DNA from: Rhodoferax sp.
GTDB lineage: Bacteria; Pseudomonadota; Gammaproteobacteria; Burkholderiales; Burkholderiaceae_C
Reading direction: 5' to 3'
Assembly (NCBI RefSeq): GCF_030697375.1
Contig: NZ_JAUYQD010000033.1
Location: forward strand, 1 to 64,000
DNA length: 64,000 bases
Numbering within the stretch: the stretch's first letter is position 1; each line of letters starts with the position of its first letter. The notes under the pieces were generated by a model, which made no database searches, was not told the origin of the DNA, and saw nothing but the letters and a program-made list of their open reading frames with translations. Below are positions 55,650 to 64,000 of the stretch, in pieces. The translations under genes were made by a program, and so were the position numbers.

Positions 55650-56651
55650 GTGAATTCCCTTGCCGCGATCACCCAAGGCACCGGTTCGCCACAGCGCCGC
55701 GCCATCGCCAAAGCCATCACACTGCTGGAGTCCACCCGCGCCGACCACCGCGCGCAGGCCGACGAGTTGCTCACCGCTTTGCTGCCGCACACCGGCCAGT
55801 CGTTTCGGCTGGGCATCAGCGGGGTGCCGGGGGTGGGAAAAAGCACTTTTATCGAGGCGCTGGGCCTGTACCTGATTGCGCAAGGCCACCGCGTGGCGGT
55901 GTTGACCATCGACCCGTCCAGCACGGTGTCGGGTGGCTCCATCCTGGGAGACAAGACCCGCATGGAAAAGCTCTCGGTGCGGGAGGAAGCCTACATCCGC
56001 CCCAGCCCGAGCAGTGGCACCTTGGGCGGCGTGGCCGAAAAAACCCGAGAGGCCATGCTGGTCTGCGAGGCGGCGGGCTACGACATCGTGATTGTGGAAA
56101 CCGTGGGCGTGGGTCAATCCGAGACCGCCGTGGCCAATATGACCGACATGTTTGTGCTGCTGCAGTTGCCCAACGCGGGCGACGACCTGCAGGCGATCAA
56201 AAAGGGCGTGATGGAGTTGGCCGATCTGGTGGTCATCAACAAGGCCGATATTGACGCCGACGCCGCCTTGCGGGCCCAGGCGCAAATCACCTCCAGCCTG
56301 CGGCTTTTGGGGCTGAACGGCAATCCGCACGATCCGCACAGCCAGGCGTATTGGCACCCGCAGGTGATTCGCCTCAGCGCCCTGCAAGCCCAAGGGGTGG
56401 ACACCTTCTGGGACGCGGTCACCCAATTCAAAACCTTGCAGACCGCCAACGGCCAATGGGCCAGTCGCCGCCAAGGCCAGGCACTGACCTGGATGTGGGA
56501 GCGTATTGACGCGGGACTCAAGCAGGCCTTCAAGCGCAACCCCCAGGTGCGTGAGCGTCTCCCCGTATTGACAGCCGCGGTGCAGTCGGGTCAGATGGCG
56601 GCCTCCACTGCAGCACGAAATCTGCTCGCAGCCCTTGACGGGTATGCGTAG
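55650..56651 (+). CDS. meaB: Methylmalonyl-CoA mutase-associated GTPase MeaB
   Basis: A G3E-family P-loop GTPase that loads and protects the cobalamin cofactor of the mutase. Walker A is GISGVPGVGKSTFIEALG, followed by IDPSSTVSGGSILGDKTRME, IVETVGVGQSE and NKAD. Length 333 aa is normal. The start is GTG 55650, 8 bp after the mutase stop. Coupling of mutase and chaperone is standard. Confidence 0.95.
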   Translation: MNSLAAITQGTGSPQRRAIAKAITLLESTRADHRAQADELLTALLPHTGQSFRLGISGVPGVGKSTFIEALGLYLIAQGHRVAVLTIDPSSTVSGGSILGDKTRMEKLSVREEAYIRPSPSSGTLGGVAEKTREAMLVCEAAGYDIVIVETVGVGQSETAVANMTDMFVLLQLPNAGDDLQAIKKGVMELADLVVINKADIDADAALRAQAQITSSLRLLGLNGNPHDPHSQAYWHPQVIRLSALQAQGVDTFWDAVTQFKTLQTANGQWASRRQGQALTWMWERIDAGLKQAFKRNPQVRERLPVLTAAVQSGQMAASTAARNLLAALDGYA

Positions 56652-56676
56652 ACAGCTACTAAATTAATAGCAAAAG
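56650..56676. repeat. Short dispersed repeat (reverse-complement copy)
   Basis: AGACAGCTACTAAATTAATA followed by GCAAAAG is the complement of TTTTGCTATTAATTTAGTAG plus CTG. It fills most of the gap between meaB and pccB. Confidence 0.65.
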
Positions 56677-56712
56677 TACAACCATCTCTTTAGTGACCGA
56701 AAGAAGGCAACC

Positions 56713-58245
<1,533 letters not shown>

Positions 58246-58312
58246 GGGCTCGATGTTTATGGCGCACTTCTGTGCTGGCTTGGTTCGTGCGCGATTGTGT
58301 TTGGTTCGCGCG

Positions 58313-58551
58313 GGATCGGGCTGTCCGGGTGCTCTGCTTCGTGTCCCCCGGCCTTCGGCCTCCTCCTTTACCTACGCAGAACACCCGGACAGCCCGATCC
58401 AGGCCACCTGGTATTCCAGCGCCAAAGCCAGAGTCCGCACTTCGCAGCAGCGGGCTTGGGGTGTCTGCCGCAGCGAAGTAAAGGAGGAGGTCCAGGGCTT
58501 CAGCCCTGGGCCGGGGGACATGAGCGGAGGCAGATACCCCAAGCCCGCTGC
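58313..58551. repeat. Nested inverted-repeat island between pccB and pccA
   Basis: Two hairpin elements lie side by side. Element 1 has 25-nt arms (58313-58337 and 58376-58400, one mismatch). Element 2 has 23-nt arms (58447-58469 and 58529-58551, one mismatch) and an inner CCAGGGC/GCCCTGG hairpin. Their loops share the sequence TGTCCCCCGGCC and CCTCCTCCTTTAC in opposite orientation, so the elements are inverted copies of one unit. No transposase is present. The rest of the 58246-58644 gap shows nothing else. Confidence 0.8.
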
Positions 58552-58644
58552 GGGCGCAGAAAAAACGCTGCCCTTGTCATACGGGCGAAAACTTAGTTCT
58601 GTACTGAAATCCAATCGTGCCGACTTCATCAAGTTAGGAAACTT

Positions 58645-60693
58645 ATGTTTACAAAAATACTAATTGCCAACCGCGGTGAGATTGCCTGCCGTGTCATCAC
58701 CACCGCCAAAAAAATGGGCATCAAAACCGTGGCGGTGTACTCGGACGCCGACAAAGATGCCCGTTTTGTGCTGCTGGCCGACGAGGCTGTCAACATTGGC
58801 GCGCCCCCCAGCCGAGAGAGTTACCTGGTGGGTGAAAAAATCATCGCTGCCTGCAAACAAACCGGCGCGCAAGCCTTGCACCCCGGTTACGGCTTCCTGA
58901 GCGAAAACGCTGAATTTGCCAAACGGGTGGAAGAAGAAGGCATCGTCTTCATCGGCCCCAAGCACTACTCCATGGCGGCCATGGGCGACAAGATCGAGTC
59001 TAAAAAACTGGCGGGCAGCGCCGGTGTCAATTGCATCCCCGGTGTCAACAGCGCCATCGAATCCGCCGAGAAAGCCGTGGAGATCGCCAAGGGCATCGGT
59101 TACCCCGTCATGATCAAGGCCAGCGCCGGTGGTGGTGGCAAAGGCCTGCGCGTGGCCTACAACGACAAGGAAGCCTTCGAAGGTTTCACCAGCTGTACCA
59201 ACGAAGCCCGCAACAGCTTTGGCGACGACCGCGTGTTTGTGGAAAAGTTTGTCGAAGAACCCCGCCACATCGAAATCCAGCTGATTGGCGACAGCTTCGG
59301 CAATGTGGTGTACCTGAACGAGCGCGAATGTTCGATCCAGCGCCGCCACCAAAAGGTCATTGAAGAGGCGCCCAGCCCCTTCATCACCGACGCGACCCGC
59401 AAAGCCATGGGTGAGCAGGCGGTGCAGCTGGCCAAGGCCGTGAAGTACCAGAGCGCAGGTACCGTGGAGTTTGTGGTCGGCAAGGACCAGAGCTTTTACT
59501 TCCTGGAAATGAACACCCGTTTGCAGGTGGAGCATCCGGTGACCGAATGTATTACCGGACTCGATCTGGTGGAGCTGATGATCCGTGTCGCCGCCGGAGA
59601 AGCGCTGCCGCTCACGCAAGCCGATGTCAAACGCAATGGCTGGGCGATGGAGTGCCGCATCAACGCCGAAGACCCGTTCCGCAACTTCCTGCCCTCCACC
59701 GGCCGTTTGGTGCGTTTTGCGCCACCCGAGCAGACCATGTTCCAGGCCAATACCGAGGACTGGTTCGGCGTGCGGGTGGACACCGGTGTGCAAGACGGCG
59801 GCGAAATCCCGATGTACTACGACTCGATGATCGCCAAGCTCATCGTGCACGGGACCGACCGTCTGGATGCCATCGCCAAGATGCGCGAAGCCCTGAACGG
59901 CTTTGTGATCCGTGGCATCAGCAGCAATATTCCGTTCCAGGCAGCTCTGCTGGCGCACCCCAAGTTTGTTTCGGGGGACTTCAACACCGGTTTTATTGCC
60001 GAGAACTACGCCAAGGGCTTCTCTGCCGAAGATGTACCGCACGAAGACCCCTCCTTCCTGCTGGCACTGGCCGCGTTTGTGCGGCGCAAGTCGCGCGAAC
60101 GTGCTGCCGGTATCAGTGGCCAGCTGCCCGGGTACTCGGTGAACGCGGGCAAGGACTACGTGGTGGTGTCGTTGGGTGCTGATGGCAACAACAGCTACAC
60201 CCCGGTGCATGTGGATGAGTTTGTAGGCGAAACGGGCTCTGCGCGTGTCAGGATGGGCGCAGCCAGCTATGAAATTCGTAGCAACTCGCGTTTGAACGAC
60301 ATCTGCATTCGCGGTACCGTCAACGGCCAGCCCTTCACCGCCCAGGTGGAGCGCGGCACGCCCAAGAACCCATTGGCCATGCGTTTGCAGCACAACGGCA
60401 CCCGTATCGACGCACTGGTGGTATCGCCCCGCATGGCCGAGTTACATGCGCTGATGCCGTTCAAAGCGGCGCCCGATATGAGTCGTTATGTACTGTCGCC
60501 CATGCCCGGCTTGCTGGTGGATGTGGCGGTGGTGGTGGGCCAGAAGGTGCAGGCGGGTGAACGGGTGGCTGTGATCGAAGCCATGAAGATGGAAAACGTG
60601 CTGTTTGCGGCGGCCGACGGCGTGGTGGGCAAGGTGCTGGCGGCCAAGGGCGAGAGCCTGACGGTGGACCAGCCGATTGTGGAATTTGTATAA
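58645..60693 (+). CDS. pccA: Propionyl-CoA carboxylase alpha subunit (biotin carboxylase and biotin carrier)
   Basis: 682 aa. The biotin carboxylase part has [20 protein letters not shown], the ATP-grasp [14 protein letters not shown] and [21 protein letters not shown] linker/BT domain follows, then the biotinyl domain with AMKMEN at K648. It carboxylates its own biotin with bicarbonate and ATP. Start at 58645 with TTAGGAA upstream. It is followed 11 bp later by the VOC gene. Confidence 0.95.
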   Translation: MFTKILIANRGEIACRVITTAKKMGIKTVAVYSDADKDARFVLLADEAVNIGAPPSRESYLVGEKIIAACKQTGAQALHPGYGFLSENAEFAKRVEEEGIVFIGPKHYSMAAMGDKIESKKLAGSAGVNCIPGVNSAIESAEKAVEIAKGIGYPVMIKASAGGGGKGLRVAYNDKEAFEGFTSCTNEARNSFGDDRVFVEKFVEEPRHIEIQLIGDSFGNVVYLNERECSIQRRHQKVIEEAPSPFITDATRKAMGEQAVQLAKAVKYQSAGTVEFVVGKDQSFYFLEMNTRLQVEHPVTECITGLDLVELMIRVAAGEALPLTQADVKRNGWAMECRINAEDPFRNFLPSTGRLVRFAPPEQTMFQANTEDWFGVRVDTGVQDGGEIPMYYDSMIAKLIVHGTDRLDAIAKMREALNGFVIRGISSNIPFQAALLAHPKFVSGDFNTGFIAENYAKGFSAEDVPHEDPSFLLALAAFVRRKSRERAAGISGQLPGYSVNAGKDYVVVSLGADGNNSYTPVHVDEFVGETGSARVRMGAASYEIRSNSRLNDICIRGTVNGQPFTAQVERGTPKNPLAMRLQHNGTRIDALVVSPRMAELHALMPFKAAPDMSRYVLSPMPGLLVDVAVVVGQKVQAGERVAVIEAMKMENVLFAAADGVVGKVLAAKGESLTVDQPIVEFV

Positions 60694-60704
60694 GGACGAT
60701 GGTC

Positions 60705-61184
60705 ATGGTACAACGCCCCTTCAAAGTGCTGGGCATCCAGCAAATCGCCATCGGTGGCACCGACAAGACCAAGCTGCAAACGCTGTGGGTGGACATGCTG
60801 GGGCTGGAGGTGACCGGCACCTTCAGGAGCGAGCGTGAAAATGTGGACGAAGACATTTGCGCCCTGGGGCGGGGCCCATTCAAGGTCGAGGTGGACCTGA
60901 TGCAGCCGCTGGACCCCGACAAAAAGCCCGCCGTGCACACCACGCCTTTGAACCACGTTGGTCTGTGGATTGACGATCTGCCCACGGCGGTGCAGTGGCT
61001 CACCGCACAGGGCGTGCGGTTCGCGCCCGGTGGTATCCGCAAGGGGGCGGCCGGTTTTGACATCTGTTTTTTGCATCCTAAATCCAACGAGGAATTTCCC
61101 ATTGCGGGTGAGGGGGTGCTGATTGAATTGGTACAAGCCCCATCGGAGGTGGTGGCTGCATTTGCACAATTTGCAACGCAGTAA
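60705..61184 (+). CDS. VOC family protein, probable methylmalonyl-CoA epimerase
   Basis: 159 aa of the vicinal-oxygen-chelate fold. [20 protein letters not shown] and [20 protein letters not shown] hold likely metal ligands, and [20 protein letters not shown] resembles FLHPK of epimerases. ATG 60705 has better spacing to AAGGA than ATG 60699. Its place after pccA supports conversion between (S)- and (R)-methylmalonyl-CoA. General VOC function is certain; the epimerase call is from context plus the motif. Confidence 0.85.
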   Translation: MVQRPFKVLGIQQIAIGGTDKTKLQTLWVDMLGLEVTGTFRSERENVDEDICALGRGPFKVEVDLMQPLDPDKKPAVHTTPLNHVGLWIDDLPTAVQWLTAQGVRFAPGGIRKGAAGFDICFLHPKSNEEFPIAGEGVLIELVQAPSEVVAAFAQFATQ

Positions 61185-61392
61185 TACACAAGACGCTCCC
61201 TGCGCAGGCCCCGAGAAAATGGCCATTCAAAGCCTGCGTCCCGCAGTATTGTGAGTACGGTCAAGTTGGTGTAAGTTCGGGTTGTACTATGTCGCTAACG
61301 TGACAACTTGTCCGGTGTATGGAGCGTGAGCCCCAGTGTCAGGAGAGACGATTATTAGCTCCCTAAAATTCTTTTATGTGGGCATGTGGGTT

Positions 61393-63678
61393 ATGCGCAA
61401 GATGCGCTTTGCGACCAAGCTTGCCTTGATGGCGGTCGTGGTGCTGGTGCCCATGTTGGTGGTGTTGACGCAGCTCCTGTCCCGGCAGAACCAGGAGTTG
61501 CTCATTACCCGTTCCGAGATCGCTGGCATTCGTTTGGTGAGTGATGCGGGTGAATTGATTCGTCAACTTCAAAGCCACCGGGGGCAAACCAATATGGTGC
61601 TCTCAGGCAATACCGCAGCACAGGCCGCTCGCGACAAGACCCGTGAGGCTGTCCGCCAGAGCCGCGACGCATTGGATGGCAATTTGCAGTCTGCCAAAGC
61701 CGAAGTGAACTCCGTTGAATGGGGCCCGCTGCGGGCACGGATCGATGGTCTGGTGCCTGCCTTGGAGGGAAAAGATGCAGCCACCAGCTTTGCGCTGCAT
61801 ACCGAACTGATCGAAGACCTCAACCGCTATGTGTACGGACTTGGGAAAGAGTCCGGCCTGCTGTTTGACCCCGATCCTGCCACGTACCTGTTAATGGACA
61901 TGGTGGTGTCGCGCACCATTCCTTGGACCGAACAATTGGGCAAATTGCGGGGCCAAGGTGCGGGTTTGCTGAGCAAGCCAGAGTTGGACGAAGGCGGTGC
62001 CGTGCGTGTTCGGACCCAACTGGATGCCTTGGATGCCTTGGGCCGGGACCTCCAATACGCGGTCAAGCAAATGACAGATTTTGGTGTCTCTGATCCCTTG
62101 GCGGACAAAGCCATACAGGCCAGCGCGGCCTTCTCGCGTATGGCACGTGAACGATTTGCCGCAGGTGTAGCCACGGGTGATCCGCAGGCTTATTTTGCGC
62201 TGGGAAGCGAAACCATTGAGGCGGTGACTGTGTACCAGCGTTCAGCGGTGGATGGGGTGGTTCATCTCCTGCAAGGCCGTTTGGAAGGCGCCCGGCGCAT
62301 GTTCTGGCTGACTGCGGTTGGCAGTGCCGCCGGTGTTCTGGTCATGCTCTACCTTATGTTGTCATTTGAGATCAGTTTTTTGTCGGACTTGCGCCAGGTG
62401 CTGCAGTTCATGGAGCAAACCGCCAGCGGTAACCTGCTGCACAAGGTACGGGTGCAGGGGCGTGATGAACTCGCCGATATGTCCACCGCGATGTCCTCCA
62501 TGGTGCACAATTTTTCTTCCATGGTGGCCAGTGTGCGCAGCAATGCTGCCCTGGTGTCGCACGCGGGGAGCAGTTTGGTCGAGGGAAACAGGTCTTTGTC
62601 GGATCGCACGGAGCAGCAAGCCGCCAATTTGGAGCAAACCTCCGCCAGCGTCCAGGAACTGTCATCCATGGTGCAGGAGAATGCCCAAGCGGCGCAGGCC
62701 TCCGATGCCACTGCGCGGCAGGTGCGCGACGTGGCCGAGAAGGGTGCCCAGAGTATGGCCCAGGCGATTGAATCGGTAGAAGCGATACAAAGCAGCACCC
62801 GGCGCATGGATGAAATTGTGGGGGTGATTGACGGCTTGGCGTTTCAAACCAACATCCTGGCACTCAACGCAGCGGTGGAAGCGGCGCGCGCGGGGGAGTC
62901 GGGCCGGGGCTTTGCGGTGGTGGCCAGCGAAGTTAGGTCTTTGGCCCAGCGCTCGGCGGGCTCGGCCAAAGAAATTCGCCAACTCATCAGCACTTCATCG
63001 GCCCAGGTGGCGGTAGGGGTGACCCAAATTCGCACAGCGGGCGCCAACCTCACGGAAATCGTGGATGGCATTCGTGAGGTGGCGGCCAAGATGTCGCAAA
63101 TATCGGCGTTCAGTGGCGAGCAAAGTGCCAGCCTGACCGAGATTACGGCGGCGGTGCGCCAGCTCGACACCATTACCCAACAAAACGCGGCCATGGTGGA
63201 AACTGCGGTGGAGCAAGCCACAGACCTGGGGACCCGGGCATCCACATTGGCCGAGTCGGTGGCGGTGTTCCAACTCCAGCAAGGCACGGCGGATGAGGCA
63301 AGGGCCCTGGTGGACCGGGCTGCGGCCTATCGCCACAAATGTGCGTCGCGGGAGACCTATATACGGGAGCTGACGGCGGCCGCCAATCACTTCTTCGACC
63401 GTGATATGTATGTGTTCCTGCTGGACGACAGGGGGACCTATTTGGCGTTTGGGGGCAATCCGGCGAAAGTGGGTACCCTGGTGCAGGACATTGCCGGCAT
63501 AGACGGCCAGGGTTTGGTGGATGCCATCATCAGCAAGGCCAGGGCGGGTTCAGGGTGGGTGGAATACGACATCAACAATCCCCTAACCGGCAAGGTGCAG
63601 ACCAAAATGTCTTTTGTGCAGATGCAAGAAGATATGTACCTGGGCTGCGGAGTCTACAAACACCTGGTGCTGTCCTGA
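61393..63678 (+). CDS. Methyl-accepting chemotaxis protein with C-terminal cytoplasmic cache-like domain
   Basis: Two membrane helices (near residues 9-30 and about 300-325) bracket a mostly helical sensor that opens with [22 protein letters not shown]-like. HAMP and the signalling domain follow ([20 protein letters not shown]). Unusually, after the signalling domain a domain of about 125 residues follows ([20 protein letters not shown] to [18 protein letters not shown]), which looks like a single cache domain. The start is uncertain: ATG 61393, ATG 61384, or GTG 61336, which has no better site. It converges with the RnfB gene. Confidence 0.88.
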   Translation: MRKMRFATKLALMAVVVLVPMLVVLTQLLSRQNQELLITRSEIAGIRLVSDAGELIRQLQSHRGQTNMVLSGNTAAQAARDKTREAVRQSRDALDGNLQSAKAEVNSVEWGPLRARIDGLVPALEGKDAATSFALHTELIEDLNRYVYGLGKESGLLFDPDPATYLLMDMVVSRTIPWTEQLGKLRGQGAGLLSKPELDEGGAVRVRTQLDALDALGRDLQYAVKQMTDFGVSDPLADKAIQASAAFSRMARERFAAGVATGDPQAYFALGSETIEAVTVYQRSAVDGVVHLLQGRLEGARRMFWLTAVGSAAGVLVMLYLMLSFEISFLSDLRQVLQFMEQTASGNLLHKVRVQGRDELADMSTAMSSMVHNFSSMVASVRSNAALVSHAGSSLVEGNRSLSDRTEQQAANLEQTSASVQELSSMVQENAQAAQASDATARQVRDVAEKGAQSMAQAIESVEAIQSSTRRMDEIVGVIDGLAFQTNILALNAAVEAARAGESGRGFAVVASEVRSLAQRSAGSAKEIRQLISTSSAQVAVGVTQIRTAGANLTEIVDGIREVAAKMSQISAFSGEQSASLTEITAAVRQLDTITQQNAAMVETAVEQATDLGTRASTLAESVAVFQLQQGTADEARALVDRAAAYRHKCASRETYIRELTAAANHFFDRDMYVFLLDDRGTYLAFGGNPAKVGTLVQDIAGIDGQGLVDAIISKARAGSGWVEYDINNPLTGKVQTKMSFVQMQEDMYLGCGVYKHLVLS

Positions 63679-63709
63679 ACTCTCTTGGGATGGGGCTATT
63701 TCCCGGACT

Positions 63710-64000
63710 TTAGCCGGGCTCACGTTTGGCCCGTGCCCGCGCCAGGGCCGCTTCGATGACGGCCCTCTTTTTGTCCAGAATGGCCGGGTCGGTGTGCTGG
63801 GAGTGTGCGGGCAGGTCTGCGAGCTTGCTTAACGCCTTTTCTTCAAGCCTTTTAGCGTTCTCGCCCTTATCCCTATTGCGCTGGTAGCTACTAAATTCAT
63901 AGCGATTTCGGGCTTGGTCGGCCAGGGTGGGTGACCAGGCTTTCCACCCCGTCGCTGCACCGCTGACGTTTTCCAGCAAGATGCAGTCCACCGGGCACAC
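63710..64000 (-). CDS. rsxB: RnfB/RsxB-like electron transport protein, C-terminal part (start outside window)
   Basis: Only the last 96 residues lie in the window, beginning within CPVDCILLENVSGAATGWKA, the second 4Fe-4S ferredoxin motif of RnfB/RsxB. The C-terminal tail (DQARNRYEFSSYQRNRDKGE...) is the typical charged helical extension. RnfB is the peripheral iron-sulfur subunit of the ion-pumping Rnf complex or of SoxR-reducing Rsx. A copy of the dispersed repeat (63883-63904) lies inside its reading frame without breaking it. The symbol is tentative. Confidence 0.8.
   Translation of the reverse strand: MCPVDCILLENVSGAATGWKAWSPTLADQARNRYEFSSYQRNRDKGENAKRLEEKALSKLADLPAHSQHTDPAILDKKRAVIEAALARARAKREPG
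63883..63904. repeat. Short dispersed repeat inside the RnfB-like gene
   Basis: GGTAGCTACTAAATTCATAG plus CG is the complement of the GCTATTnnnTTTAGTAGCT repeat. It keeps the RnfB-like frame open and encodes part of YEFSSY. Confidence 0.55.

Noticed and set aside
58246-58644. CRISPR array between pccB and pccA
   Set aside because: The repeats are inverted pairs with different loops, not regularly spaced direct repeats with spacers.
58660-60393. 577-codon minus-strand frame opposite pccA
   Set aside because: Shadow frame; pccA on the plus strand is unmistakable.

Overview
The window looks like the chromosome of a betaproteobacterium of the order Burkholderiales, most probably the family Comamonadaceae (Rhodoferax/Polaromonas-like). 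This rests on protein style, on the thrS-infC-rpmI-rplT-pheS-pheT-ihfA-merR-tRNA-Pro order, on a DUF6806-like gene, and on short intergenic repeats around GCTGCTTGCGCA that I associate with this family. I could not run a search, so the genus is an inference. Coding density is high and both strands are used.

Layout. (1) 1-4146: the right end of a prophage, with a tail-fibre C-terminus, a lysis cassette (holin-like protein, SAR-type lysozyme, Rz with nested Rz1), a DNA adenine methylase and small ORFs. It ends at a 44-nt 3' fragment of a tRNA-Cys gene, taken as the attachment site. (2) 4162-6486: tRNA-Leu(UAA), a DUF6806-like protein and an HD-GYP protein. (3) 6531-11880, minus strand: acyl-CoA dehydrogenase, APH-like phosphotransferase, Crp/Fnr regulator, nitronate-monooxygenase-like flavoprotein and an Lrp/AsnC regulator. 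(4) 11989-14292: phenylalanine/tyrosine catabolism (hppD, phhB, phhA). (5) 14536-17377: a secreted PHB-depolymerase-family esterase and a chemoreceptor with a CxxCH haem-type sensor domain. (6) 17433-23128, minus strand: a dipeptide ABC transporter (dppBCDFA). (7) 23283-25388: a histone H1-like/SWIB fusion protein, an RraA-like protein and an EamA transporter. (8) 25530-41602: a large polyamine locus (agmatinase, PuuB, MocR regulator, PuuD, PuuA, SpuC-like aminotransferase, PotFGHI-type transporter, PuuC, GabT and a second glutamine-synthetase-like ligase). (9) 41885-43189: isocitrate lyase under two tandem palindromes. (10) 43322-51597: the thrS-to-tRNA-Pro translation block. (11) 51804-52472: two small hypothetical genes. 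(12) 52669-61184: a GntR regulator and a full propionyl-CoA to succinyl-CoA module. (13) 61393-64000: a second chemoreceptor and the C-terminal end of an RnfB/RsxB-like gene.

The genes fit together as catabolism of amino acids, peptides, polyamines and short or odd-chain acyl groups. Phenylalanine goes through tyrosine to homogentisate. Agmatine and putrescine go through gamma-glutamyl intermediates to GABA and then succinate semialdehyde. Propionyl-CoA goes to succinyl-CoA. Isocitrate lyase allows growth on C2 units.

The most interesting non-coding signals are a Thr-codon leader peptide with mutually exclusive terminator and antiterminator before thrS, an apparent AUC start codon for infC, tandem GTCTTATATAAGAC operators before aceA, FNR-type boxes before hppD and the haem chemoreceptor, and a nested inverted-repeat island between pccB and pccA. 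No CRISPR array, insertion sequence or rRNA was seen, and I found no clear new defence system. The thrS leader is my best candidate for under-described biology.
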